A stretch of 30,203 nt of DNA, from the NCBI GenBank assembly GCA_033297205.1, contig MU859348.1, forward strand, positions 1 to 30,203, written 5' to 3'. The notes beneath the pieces are model-generated. The model was not told the origin of the DNA and searched no databases. It was given only the letters and a program-made list of their open reading frames with translations. The translations under genes and the position numbers were made by a program. Every line of letters begins with the position of its first letter. Positions within the stretch are counted from its first letter, which is position 1. Positions 1 to 8,832 of this stretch are shown here, piece by piece. This DNA comes from Pseudoneurospora amorphoporcata. Its lineage: Eukaryota > Ascomycota > Sordariomycetes > Sordariales > Sordariaceae.

Positions 1-243
1 TAGTGTCTGCCACCTCCGAACGCTCGGGTCCGCAAGTACTTGGCAGACCAAGGCCACCCAGAGAAAAGTCCCATTCGCGTTAGAAGAGAGATAGTTATAT
101 ATAACCATCTGCATTGTGCTGTCGTATTGTTTCTGCCGTGATAAGTGAAGGACTTTGTGGCGGATATATGCACTGACGGCAGTAGTGACGGATTCGGCGT
201 TTAGCTCGAGGCTGAGTCTGGACTGCTGCGCGACGATCGCCAA
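1..243 (-). pseudogene. Rest of the NACHT domain of the HET gene, past the stop, running off the window
   Basis: Reading the minus strand in the same frame past the TAA at 244-246 stays open to base 1 for 81 codons. It gives recognisable family sequence: LAIVAQQSRLSLELNAESV directly after the stop, then VSAYIRHKVLHLS and NGTFLWVALVCQVL, the segment after the NACHT core in HET-E-type proteins. Since IEEQL is the usual sequence at this point, the stop most simply replaces a Gln codon (CAA to TAA, a CpA-to-TpA change as made by RIP). No frameshift is needed. The repeat domain would lie beyond the window edge. A sequencing error is the main alternative. Confidence 0.75.
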
Positions 244-1569
244 TTATTCTTCGATCTGCACCTCGTTGCGACTAGATACAAGCCACTTAACACGAGCAGG
301 CACAGATGATATCTGGACGATCAACTTGAGAAGCTGCGGTTGGTCTATTACACATTCGTCCAGAGCATCAATTACCAAATAGGTGACCTTCAAGTTCGGG
401 TCTTTTAACATCTCGCATAAAACCTTAGATAGGACGATCCATGCCATTGTATCATCGGAGGGGTATGTGTTCTCCGGTAGATATGAAAGCAGGCGTGGTT
501 GCTGGTGGGCAAGTAGGTAGATTAAGCCTCGTAGCACGGCAATTGCGTTATTGATGCGATAGTCGGTAGCTTGGCAGAAGAAATACGCCAAATTGCCGCC
601 GTCAGCGATAACATGCCGCTCTAGCTCGTCGATAATACCGCATAGCAACATGGTCTTGCCTTTGCCTGGATCTCCCTTAATCCAGAGCAGGCGACTCTCC
701 TGCAGCTGGCGCCATTGGTTAAAGTCGGGGTTGTCGAAGACCCAGCGGTAAGCATCAGCCAACAGACCACCCTTTGCCAGCTCGATCCGCTCCTTTTCGA
801 CGTGCGGGTCACGCGGGTCTCCGGGCCACAATTTTGCCAGACAGAGGTAATCCTCGCGAACCTTGTCCTGCAGCCGCTTCAATGCTTTTTGCCTTCCTTC
901 GCCGTAGAGAACCGGCATATGTACATCGAAGATGCCGAATAGAGAGTACACCTTGTCTTCCTCGTATTGTGTGTCACGCTTCTCGATCCATCGCATCCGT
1001 TCGGCGACGCTGAAATCAGATAGAGGGACACCTTGGAAGGCTTTTCGCGGAATTCCGGTTATATCATGAATTTCTTGTTCCAGAGACTCCTTATCTCCCA
1101 GACGCTGGCCCTCTTTAGAGAAGAATTCGACGATCGTTGGGGCAATGAGCTCTTGGAGGGTCCATCCTCGGGAAAACCATTTGCTCTCTCGAAAGGCCGG
1201 TTGCCAACCGGGGCCGTCGCCTTGCTGATAGGTTGAGACGTCTGCTAGGTATACGTAACATTTTACCGCGCTGCGGTACCAATAGAACATGGAGTTGAGA
1301 GCGCGCTGAAGCTCGGCGCTGTTAGACTTGTCGATGCAGCATGTGTCGACCCAGAAGAATTTCAGCCCATCGCGCCAGGCCTGGTCTCCGCAAAAACGAA
1401 TCTTAGCGTAGCCTGCTTTGTTCTTGCCTATACCGTCCGTCATGTCTTTGAAGAGGACCTCTTCGGGACCCCATGTGTGTGAAAGTATCGCATACGGTGG
1501 AATCTTGTTGTTGGGGAGGTCCTCCGTCAGACGGACCCCGCCGGTATCGTCACGCTCCAGGAGTCGCAT
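244..1569 (-). CDS. HET-NACHT NLR (HET-E/HET-D/HET-R type), cut short by a nonsense codon
   Basis: This reads as a fungal STAND receptor of the heterokaryon-incompatibility type: a HET death-effector domain followed by a NACHT nucleotide-binding domain. I start it at the ATG ending at 1569 because the open frame upstream begins only with TTG and family members typically start with MRLLERDDTG. In the 441 residues, HET covers about 1-200, with PYAILSHTWG at 25-34, FFWVDTCCID at 71-80 and WFSRGWTLQELIAP at 131-144. NACHT starts near 270, with Walker A GDPGKGKT at 299-306 and Walker B YLVIDALDE at 397-405. The frame stops at a TAA (244-246) shortly after the SSRNE segment, in the middle of NACHT, so the usual WD40 or other repeat sensor is missing. 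A HET domain with half a NACHT could still be expressed, but a nonsense-inactivated gene is more likely. The family call is firm; the functional state is inferred. Confidence 0.85.
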   Translation of the reverse strand: MRLLERDDTGGVRLTEDLPNNKIPPYAILSHTWGPEEVLFKDMTDGIGKNKAGYAKIRFCGDQAWRDGLKFFWVDTCCIDKSNSAELQRALNSMFYWYRSAVKCYVYLADVSTYQQGDGPGWQPAFRESKWFSRGWTLQELIAPTIVEFFSKEGQRLGDKESLEQEIHDITGIPRKAFQGVPLSDFSVAERMRWIEKRDTQYEEDKVYSLFGIFDVHMPVLYGEGRQKALKRLQDKVREDYLCLAKLWPGDPRDPHVEKERIELAKGGLLADAYRWVFDNPDFNQWRQLQESRLLWIKGDPGKGKTMLLCGIIDELERHVIADGGNLAYFFCQATDYRINNAIAVLRGLIYLLAHQQPRLLSYLPENTYPSDDTMAWIVLSKVLCEMLKDPNLKVTYLVIDALDECVIDQPQLLKLIVQISSVPARVKWLVSSRNEVQIEE

Positions 1570-2829
1570 TGCAGAGTTCACCAGCCTCAGCTCCCTCGGC
1601 AGCTGATCATACAAATGTTCGATGATGGGAAAAGGCTCGTAGGCTTTGCGAGCGGACGGCTTATGTTGGCGGGACTGTAGGTACAGTAAATCAGCAGTTG
1701 AAACTAGGGGAATTGCTCGACAGACGAGAACTACTTACTATAAGTAACTGACAAAATTCGTAGCGTATATCTCGGTGGGTTTGATTGGGAGCCTTGAAGG
1801 TGGTTGCTGTTGTTGTCTTTATTTCAAGGCGCTGCCTTTGCCTGGATCACCAATCCCGCAGGACTCGGACTTCTACTATACCCGACGCGAACTGAGTAGA
1901 GGTATCGGGCACAGCCTCTTCGGCACAACCTCTTCGACACAGCTGTCTTGCAAGCAGAAGACTCGCCAATATCGCGTTGGGTACATCGTTGGGCATAGAT
2001 GATTGAGAGGCCCAGGGCGCCAAGCCCGGAAAGGAAAGGCGTTGGTCAGCCTTTACTGTAATGGAGAGCTGCTCTGAGTGGATGGGTAAAGAGGAGAAGG
2101 CAATGCATTGGGAAGATGGTCTTGATTGGATGCTTGCTCGCTCTGATGCCCTCCACATCACGTGGTTGAAACTCACGGTGAGCTCAAACGGTGAGGTGAG
2201 GAAAGGAATGTGTGAGCGTAGACGAACTTTTCCGAATGTGAAGCCTCAAAACGAAATCCCAATATTAATATAGCGGGTTAGGGTTACCGCCGAGCACCGA
2301 GAGGAAGTTTTGCCCAGGAACGTAGAACTGCCGGGCGGCGCGTCATTCTGTTGAGATAATATCGATTATAGCTGTGGCTAGAATTCCCAAAAGAGGCTCT
2401 CCATAGCATCTAGTCCTCGCCATCTATTGCTAAAAGATTGAGCGTCTCTAAGTATCTCGGAGACCGACCGAAACGCGATTTTACTGTAAGCACCGAGAGT
2501 CACGAGGGAAACTCACCAAAAAGGAGCGGGCCCTGGAGATGACGCCTCAACGAAGAGAATCAGACACAAGGAATAATAGAGGAAGGCCAACACTATGGAA
2601 CTTGTACTTAGTATTCGGAGGGGAGGTTGGCCATGGCTTTAAACTAGGCAGTCTATAGGTATATTGCAGGTAGACCACCGCCTGGGCACTTCCAGACCGC
2701 CCACGTTTCTACCGCCCACAATTAGGTTACAACCTTTCTCCAATCAATCCATTCTGTTGCCGTGCCTCCCAACAGTTCACTTCTCCCAGCAACTATCAAA
2801 TGTATCGTCCCATACGGCGTCTTTCGAGC
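1570..2829. other. No gene seen; 5' flank of the HET gene
   Basis: Short open frames occur on both strands but none starts with a convincing ATG, shows a known motif or has fungal splice signals. A 14-bp unit is repeated twice at 1909-1936. An isolated telomere-like GGTTAGGGTTACC sits at 2275-2287. The region is moderately AT-rich around 2340-2480 without a clear element boundary. Confidence 0.5.
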
Positions 2830-3519
2830 TCACAGGACCGTCGTCCTAGTCAAATAGTCGCCATAGTCATCTCCGAACGTGTCCCGTTCCCTTGCGTCCG
2901 CCTCGTCCTCTTCCATCTTCTCAAACCATTTCTCCATCGTCAGCACGTTTTTGCCCAACCCCGAGCCCCAAGGTCCGAACTTCTTTTTCTCAAATTGAGG
3001 CTCGTATGCAGAGCCGCAAGCTTCGACCACGCGATGCGCGCTCTCATCTATAGCTTTTCCCAGCCATTCGCTAGTGATGCGCTTGGCGTAGAGGTTGTGG
3101 AGCGCAGGTAGGTAAACGACATCACTGACGCAGTACTGCATCGTTTTGGCGTCCAAAGGGCGGCGGGCGAAGATGTCGTTGGGCATCAGAGCCTGCACCT
3201 CCTTTTTGGCTTTGACCCAGCGATGCACCTCCATGAATTTCAACCCAAGATCCTCCTCGACACATTTGTCGAGCCCGCGGAGGTAGGTCTTGTCGCCGAC
3301 GCGGGATGCATTCTCGAGGAGCTGGACGTCTGTGACACCCGTGAGACGGACCTTATGGTACGCCCAGAGGGCGTCCGCGTCATCGCGTACGTCCCAGAAG
3401 CATTTAGAAGTGTGGGGATCCTCAAGGATGGCTTTGAGGGTATTTCCGCCTATACCGGGAGTGGTGAAAGCAGAGTCGCCGAGGGTTTGGACATCGATAA
3501 TGCTTGTTGCTTGCGTATT
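2830..3519 (-). pseudogene. 5'-truncated 3'-5' exonuclease (DEDD/RNase D superfamily) fragment
   Basis: This resembles fungal DEDDy-type 3'-5' exonuclease proteins. The fragment begins with TSIIDVQTLGDSAFTTPG, then a segment with the family's Exo II acidic residues (CFWDVRDDADALWAY), and has an Exo III signature Y-x3-D in YCVSDVVYLPAL. The N-terminal Exo I motif (DxE), which should lie just before IDVQTLG, is missing, so a nuclease from this frame would lack one catalytic acidic pair. The open frame runs on upstream to an ATG at 3747, but residues 43-76 of that frame are ankyrin sequence and residues 1-42 are antisense to a retroelement zinc knuckle, so that start is not the original one. The remaining 3' part is intact down to its TAA or TAG-type stop at 2830. 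I read it as the surviving 3' end of a gene broken by rearrangement. Confidence 0.6.
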
Positions 3520-3624
3520 AACAACCGCCTCATGACTATTCTTCGCCGCCATATACAACGCTGTCCGTTCATACCGGCCCTTAGGATCTGCGTCAACTTT
3601 GCCAGTATTGAGAAGCAGCTTAAC
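3520..3624 (-). pseudogene. Ankyrin-repeat fragment between the exonuclease and the zinc-knuckle piece
   Basis: The minus strand reads VKLLLNTGKVDADPKGRYER and then TALYMAAKNSHEAVV, one ankyrin repeat of the kind found at the C-terminus of fungal NACHT-ANK and HET-type proteins. It is in frame with the exonuclease fragment but belongs to an unrelated family. On its other side it meets the plus-strand zinc-knuckle sequence, so both edges are rearrangement junctions. A second ankyrin piece lies at about 5035-5109. The two may come from one NLR that was broken up, but this cannot be shown from the window. Confidence 0.6.
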
Positions 3625-3927
3625 AAAGGTCCCGGCAAAGATAAGAAATGCTTCAAATGCAACAAGCCAGGACATTTCGCTCGTGACTGTCGCAGCGGAG
3701 ATAATAACAACCATCGTCAAGGAGGTTGGAAGCCAGTCCCTACTCATTCAACCAATTCGGTCAGCAAGGGCAAGGGCAAGGATAAAGAGGTCGATAATAT
3801 CGAAATCGACTATGACTTCGCCAACGCCCTCGCCGCCCTCGTCGACGACGAAGCTCCCCGCACTGTCTGTATGGTCGATTATGTCACGGCACGTAGATCT
3901 CGCGGGCAGTGCGCACGAATAATCTGA
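3625..3927 (+). mobile_element. Retroelement Gag C-terminal fragment with CCHC zinc knuckle
   Basis: The plus strand encodes a CX2CX4HX4C zinc knuckle, with Cys codons at 3649 and 3658, His at 3673 and Cys at 3688 (CFKCNKPGHFARDC). It is followed by a Lys/Gly-rich stretch (SKGKGKDKE) and an acidic tail, ending at a TGA at 3925-3927. This is the usual nucleocapsid end of an LTR-retrotransposon Gag. The same open frame upstream of about 3625 is antisense to the ankyrin and exonuclease remnants and is not Gag. No protease or reverse transcriptase follows, so only a short piece remains. A cellular CCHC protein is the alternative but is less likely given the broken setting. Confidence 0.55.
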
Positions 3928-4098
3928 CGAATGTAATAAATAATTAACTATGGGGAGTAAGAGAGAGGAAGAGGTCTGGCCTCGATGTGAAGGCACGAAT
4001 AAATACAGGTGTAAAGTGGATCTATGTCACGGGATTGACCAACAACAACACGTGAATGGTCGTGACATGTGATGACCAGAAGTCAGGGCAACTGGGCC

Positions 4099-4548
4099 AT
4101 GACAGATTACAACGAACCTACTGACCAGATGGACCGATTGGAACAGCTCCAATAAGAACTCGACCGAGTTGATCACTTCGTCGACACCGAACGCACCAAG
4201 ATCACGGAACTGAAGGTTCAGCAACTTGCGTACAATCAGCAATAGAGGCACGTTCATCGCGAAGATCGTCAGAGATATGAGGATACTTTTCTCGACTCAA
4301 CAAAAAAACCCGAGGAACTCATCGCCTTTATCCAGGCCGCCTTGCAGGGGCTCAAGAAGAAAGTCTCCCGCGACGGCAAGAGGACTCGAGTGTTCGATCT
4401 GGATGAGAAGTGCAACCGCCAGATACAAACCGAATACTACGCTGGAACCTTACTCTATATGCCTTCCCTGCTTCGTTCGAATCAGTCTGTAAAGACAGGG
4501 GCATCTCCTATCCTACGCCAGACGCGCTCCGTCAGCTGCGCAAAAAAG
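4099..4548 (+). pseudogene. Degenerate coding remnant, family not recognised
   Basis: From an ATG at 4099 the plus strand reads MTDYNEPTDQMDRLEQLQ, a stop, ELDRVDHFVDTERTKITELK, then after a second stop and a shift of theme PEELIAFIQAALQGLKKKVS and RTRVFDLDEKCNRQIQTEYY. The first two stops fall where Gln would suit the flanking Gln-rich, heptad-like sequence, so they could be CAA/CAG-to-TAA/TAG changes. The start has a coiled-coil look, as in retroelement Gag N-termini or the leader of fungal kinase-like genes. I cannot assign it. A consensus 5' splice site (GTGAGT at 4549) and a TTTGCAG at 4601-4607 could bound a 59-bp intron leading into the FunK1-like piece that follows. Confidence 0.4.
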
Positions 4549-4607
4549 GTGAGTGAGACAGGCCCGCGTTGCTGAGATGCCTATTTAACCACTATTTAGA
4601 TTTGCAG

Positions 4608-4968
4608 AATCTTGCGTTTAGGCTTCTATCGACACTCCAAATCCTCCCTATTATCCCTCTTCTACGTTCGAATACGGGCCGTGCCAACCTTCTCGACGAT
4701 ATGTTGAGACGCCTACCCGCCTTCACCCCCGGCAACTTGGACAGCTTCGACTCGGACCAATTCGAACCACTTTTCAATGCAGTCCTCACCAACAAGCCCA
4801 ACGATAAGATCTGGCGCCAAGTGTACTGTGCCGTTACCGAAGCCACCCGGCCTCCCCGATCGACAGCATCTTACTTTCTTCAAACTCCGCGGTCTATCAA
4901 TACAAGTAGCAAAATGGTCGCATCTATAGTAAAGAGGGACAGGTTGTGGCGACAGCCCAGCGTGAGAT
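4608..4968 (+). pseudogene. FunK1-type fungal protein kinase, N-terminal fragment
   Basis: The frame contains DMLRRLPAFTPGNLDSFDSD, FEPLFNAVLTNKPNDKIWRQ and VYCAVTEATRPPRSTASYFL followed by QTPRS. I recognise this order (LPALTPGNLDSFDS, NDKIWRQVY, TESTPPPRP, QQTPW) from the region before the kinase core in fungal FunK1-type kinases. After about 4920 the similarity ends and the frame stops. The kinase catalytic core is absent, so this is a fragment. FunK1 genes often sit with HET and NLR genes in variable chromosome regions, which fits the neighbours. The assignment rests on memory of the family, not on an alignment. Confidence 0.45.
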
Positions 4969-5019
4969 AGCAGAATGTGACGGCACCGGTATTATAACGG
5001 TAGCCAAAGGACGATCTGA

Positions 5020-6042
5020 TCATTCCACGTGAAATTCGAGCAGTATTTTAACGACCTCTTTGTAGCCTCCTACCGAGGCCGCCTGGAGTGCCGTGCCGTA
5101 GCCTCCACTTAGAAGCAACGAAACACCGGTCCATGCCAGCGCCGCGTACGGCTAAGCGCTGAGAGCGTTCTTGATTATCGGGTCGGACCAGAGGAGAAAC
5201 TTTGCCAACTTTTCCGCCTGCTCTCGTATCTTTATATCCCTCCCCAGAAGCGAGACTTGCCACTGCTTCTTCTCCCGATCTTCTAACAGCTGCGTCACGA
5301 TTGACTCGACGGACCGCGGCACTGAAAGGTCGATGCTGGCTGGCAGGTCGCCTTGCACGGAGGCCAGATGCTTCGCGTAGTCTGCCGTCAGCTCGGGCTC
5401 CCGCTCCCAGAATATCTTGTATGCCTGGCCCCACGAATCGACATCGTGGCTTGTGGAAGAGGCCGTGTCGGAAGCGGTGGCGGGGCAGAGGGTTGGGGCC
5501 AGCGAGGCGGGAGTAGGGTTCGGAGGTTGTGGAGCAGACAGCACGATCTGCTCGGGAGGCGGATGCGCGATAATTGTCGGGACTGGGGGGGTTTCGGAAG
5601 CGGAAGCTGGCGCCGACGCGGACGGTAAGGCTGGTGCGGTTGGCGGGGTCGCAGGCGGAGATGAGACTCCGCTAGCCGCCTTGGCGGAACCAGTAGCCGG
5701 AGTGACTGGGAGTCGTGAGGTGGACGTCTCTACATCGGTAGAACCAGTAGCCGGAGCGGCTGGGGGCCGTGGGGTGGACGTCTCCATGTTGATAGAACTG
5801 GTAGCCGGAGCGACTCGAAGCCGTAAGGCAGATGTTTCTACGTTAGTAGAACCGGTAGCCAGAGCGGCCGTGAGGGGGAGGGAGGACGTAGAGGGAGTGG
5901 CGACGATATGCTGTGTAGACGTCGGCAACTCGAGCAGAGGTGCAGGGCGAGACTACTCTTAGTCCTTAGAACCTTTCCTATCCTCCGCATTTCTGTGTCG
6001 CTTAACATGCGTCTGGAACCACGAGCACAGTCGTCGAGGCAT
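5020..6042 (-). pseudogene. NACHT N-terminal domain (NACHT_N/NWD type) fused to an ankyrin piece, with several stops
   Basis: From an ATG ending at 6042 the minus strand reads MPRRLCSWFQTHVKRHRNAE and DRKGSKD, a stop (TAA 5959-5961), E, a stop (TAG 5953-5955), then SRPAPLLELPTSTQHIV and a Ser/Thr/Pro/Ala-rich linker with 54-bp repeats. A conserved domain follows: WGQAYKIFWEREPELTADYA near 5440-5380, VESIVTQLLEDREKKQWQVS and DIKIREQAEKLAKFLLWSDP, up to KNALSA at 5155. This matches the N-terminal domain of NACHT NTPases of the NWD type. A third stop (TAG 5152-5154) sits where the family has Gln, followed by PYAALAWTGVSLLL. Sequence then switches at about 5109 to GGYGTALQAASVGGYKEVVK, an ankyrin repeat, and meets TGA at 5020-5022. 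The whole NACHT core is missing. Three stops fit CAA/CAG-to-TAA/TAG changes, as RIP would make. Confidence 0.7.
5689..5904 (-). repeat. 54-bp tandem repeat, four units (18-residue linker)
   Basis: The motif ACCAGTAGCCGG or a close variant recurs at 5689, 5743, 5797 and 5851, exactly 54 bp apart. On the minus strand each unit codes for about APATGSTDVETSTSRLPV, with substitutions between copies and the fourth unit the most divergent. The period is a multiple of three, so copy changes would keep the frame. It lies in the Pro/Ser/Thr linker before the NACHT N-terminal domain. Confidence 0.85.
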
Positions 6043-6221
6043 CGTAACTTTAAGGAAGGAACGTCTTGACTGTGGTGAGGATGCTATGGTTGATGATTCA
6101 TGAATCGAGTTTATGAAAGTGCCGGGAATTCCTCTCTCCTGCTATCTAGGACAAAACAAGGAAAAGAAACTAGAACACTATATTTTGTCGAGGTTATGAG
6201 GAAGCATAGGGCTCTGCGTTG

Positions 6222-6557
6222 TCACCTTGTTAGGCGCAAGATAGCTGGCGGCTTCCTCCCAATTACGTACACGCCAAGTACCCAAACGCCATTTCTTTTT
6301 TGGGGCTGGGCATTCATGGACCCGGAAGGTTCCGGGCGCCAATCAATAACTCGACTTGGGCGAGGGTCGTGGCTTTCTGTCACGGGGTCTACAGGATTGG
6401 CAATAGTGTACCAAGCAGCGGGCGTGGCGCGGGTAGGGCTGTAAATCCGAATGGAACCTTCAAACTGCAGTAGAGCGCTGCCAGTGCTGTCAACAACCAA
6501 GTCGTTGCAATAACCAGTGTCCTTGAGCGGACAATGCATTGATGCCTTACTTTTCAT
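6222..6557 (-). CDS. Small hypothetical ORF, doubtful
   Basis: An ATG-started frame of 111 codons (MKSKASMHCPLKDTGYCNDL, then ALLQFEGSIRIYSP and AAWYTIANPVDPVTESHD). It has a beta-strand-like pattern and no motif I recognise. There is no signal peptide at this ATG, and a first exon upstream is possible but not evident. It could be the last exon of a small protein, a remnant, or chance. Confidence 0.25.
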   Translation of the reverse strand: MKSKASMHCPLKDTGYCNDLVVDSTGSALLQFEGSIRIYSPTRATPAAWYTIANPVDPVTESHDPRPSRVIDWRPEPSGSMNAQPQKRNGVWVLGVYVIGRKPPAILRLTR

Positions 6558-7884
6558 TCTTTTGGGACCTGTCGGTGCATGGAACCGACGCCAAACGGCG
6601 ATCGCACTGACAGTAAGACATAAAGCAGTTGTTCATACTGCCAAAGAAATGCTTTCGTTAAAGTCCAAGGTTCAGCTACCGGAAGAGGACCTTGTTACGA
6701 TCGCGACTGAGAATTTTGCTAGTATACCCATACCGCGGATATTGCGCTTTGACAAACGTTAACGGGGCTAGCCGCAGTGTCAGGACGGTCAACTTTTCTC
6801 GCAATCCACCCAATTATATTCATCTTTTTAGCGCCGGCTCCCCACTCACCGTGATGCCTCCGTCCGAACGATATGGATATGGGAGGTGGTTGTTCGGTTT
6901 TTTGACCCTACCACGTGATTAAAAGACCCGTTTCATGTCCTTCCCACTCCCATACAAAAGCTGACCCTCACTGGCTTATCTATGGGAGAGCGGACGGGAT
7001 CCCGAGTTTTCCAGTGGGTATGGTCGTATGTGACTATTTTAGTCTACTCCTGCGCTTATAAAAAAGAGAAGGGTTGGATAAAGGATTACATGCATTGATT
7101 GGGTTGTGTGGTGTGGTAGGAGTTTTGGACCTTTGAGCCGAGAAAGTTATTCGATGCCTGCTTGCATTTCTTGAGCAGATGGATGGTATAAATATTGGAG
7201 GCTTCGCTTTTGATGTGGCGTGACATGCAGATGAAATGAGAGAAAGAAAAAAAAGAAAAAAAAATGGGCTGGTGTATTTTCAAGTCAAATGCCGATAAAC
7301 ATCGTGTTCAGTGAATGCGTTCATTATGTTTATTCGGCTTAGGTAAGCTGAAGGCGATGGATGGCTGGGTTTAGCATTGCTATGAACATTACATACACAT
7401 ATTTACTTTTAACGGACAACGATACGGGGTAAGGCTAACTTATGTACTGAAGCATTGCACGTCTCTTGATCGATCGCCCAGGTTTTGCACTCGGAAGTCG
7501 TGCTCAATTATGTGCCACCGAAGATTATGATATGTCCCAGGGAGTAAATGATACAGTATTTCCAGCATGTTCCACCTCAAGTAGGGGATAACAACTATTT
7601 GCAAGATCCCTACATCCGTTTTCTTTACGTACCGTGCTACAAGTTCTCATCTTTCAGATACAAGGACAAGGACCTCGTTCGGTCAAAAGCATCGCAAAAA
7701 GCCCAACACCATCGCTACCTGACCTAAGGGGGAAAAGTCGAGTAATAACACTTGCAAACAGTCCCATGTACAACAGGCCGACGTTTCGATGCCATATAGG
7801 CCATGATCACTCCGATCGTGCCTCCCACCTTGATGAACGCCTCGCTCCAGACAGCGTGCTGATTAGTTTTGCTTCTCACATAGC
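6558..7884. other. No gene seen
   Basis: No open frame here shows a motif, codon pattern or intron structure that I can support. The stretch holds an E-box-like CCACGTGATT at 6911-6920, an A-rich run at 7246-7264, and otherwise mixed intergenic sequence. It lies 3' of the acidic ORF at 7885, so part may be its 3' UTR. Confidence 0.5.
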
Positions 7885-8790
7885 TCATGCTCGAGGGTCG
7901 TCCATTGGACCAGATATTGCCTGAATGACATCAAATCTGATAAGCTGCAGCAGCGTCCTGTTGCGGCGGATCAGTACATCTACAGCATCCTCGACCCACG
8001 TCCGGAGGTCGTCTTCTCCGACAATGTGCTCGGGAATGTTGGTCGCCGGCTCCAGCCTCCATGGCGCTTCGTGAAACCAGGGTCGAATGAGGGTCAGCGC
8101 AGTTTGCCATCCGGGAGGAGGAATGGGGGGTTCTCTTTCGACCAAGTCTATTATATCTTGGGCCGTCGCTCGAGGAGGTGGAGGGAAGTCATCAGCCCAG
8201 GGGGGCCGATCTAGTAAGAGATTGTTGAGTGGATCGAGGGGTGTGTTTTCAGCTGTACCACCTTTTAGAGACTGCAAGAAGTGTTCATCTTCATCGCCTG
8301 TCCAGTGTTCTATTGGGAGAAAATGGTGTTGGCGAGGGGTCGCCGGGGGAGGAGCCCAGAAAGGGCCGTCTTGGTCATCGACATCGCGTGGCTCAGGGAC
8401 AGGACCCCGAGGAAGGATCATGTAAGCGCCATCCCAAAGGAGGTCATCCACGTGAAATACTTCATCGATGGGTGGAGGACCAATGGGTAAGACTGACACG
8501 TCGTCATGGCCAACCTCCCAGTGAAACTGGGCCGGAGGTCGAGGTGGGCCAAAAAACCTAGGCTCATTAGGCTCTTCTGCCCGTTGACCTTCTTCCACAA
8601 TGTCGAACCACAAGTCCTGCATATTCTCGGAGAATTCTTCATCTACATCATCGAACTCATCGTCGAGGCCTTCTCCGGGCACAGGAGAGGCTGGTTGAGG
8701 ATTACCAGTCCTGCGCGTCCATTCATGGGCAACGAACGCTGCCCATATATCTGGAGAAGTGAGGATCATGGCACTGAATCTGGCGAGCAT
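7885..8790 (-). CDS. Hypothetical acidic, Pro/Trp-rich protein
   Basis: A 301-codon ATG-started frame with no family I recognise. It starts MLARFSAMILTSPDIWAAFV, then has an acidic run (GLDDEFDDVDEEFSE), several Pro-rich segments (FFGPPRPPAQF, DDFPPPPRA) and a C-terminal part that looks helical (EDDLRTWVEDAVDVLIRRNR). There is no signal peptide or clear membrane segment; most of the protein is probably disordered. It lies 42 bp after the stop of the RBR ligase gene, on the same strand and in the same frame, with no stop in the 14 codons between, so it could be its own gene, a second exon, or a tail that a TAG separates from the RBR gene. Composition is even across the frame, which favours real coding. 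Confidence 0.55.
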   Translation of the reverse strand: MLARFSAMILTSPDIWAAFVAHEWTRRTGNPQPASPVPGEGLDDEFDDVDEEFSENMQDLWFDIVEEGQRAEEPNEPRFFGPPRPPAQFHWEVGHDDVSVLPIGPPPIDEVFHVDDLLWDGAYMILPRGPVPEPRDVDDQDGPFWAPPPATPRQHHFLPIEHWTGDEDEHFLQSLKGGTAENTPLDPLNNLLLDRPPWADDFPPPPRATAQDIIDLVEREPPIPPPGWQTALTLIRPWFHEAPWRLEPATNIPEHIVGEDDLRTWVEDAVDVLIRRNRTLLQLIRFDVIQAISGPMDDPRA

Positions 8791-8832
8791 GGGCGCATAC
8801 CCAACAGGATTGGCTTCGTCGAGAAGGAGTAC

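Noticed and set aside
2275..2287. GGTTAGGGTTACC, telomere-like
   Set aside because: Only about one and a half TTAGGG units and no array, so it is within chance expectation.
3223..3624. N-terminal half of the plus-strand frame that ends in the zinc knuckle
   Set aside because: It is antisense to the exonuclease and ankyrin fragments; only the part after about 3625 is Gag-like.
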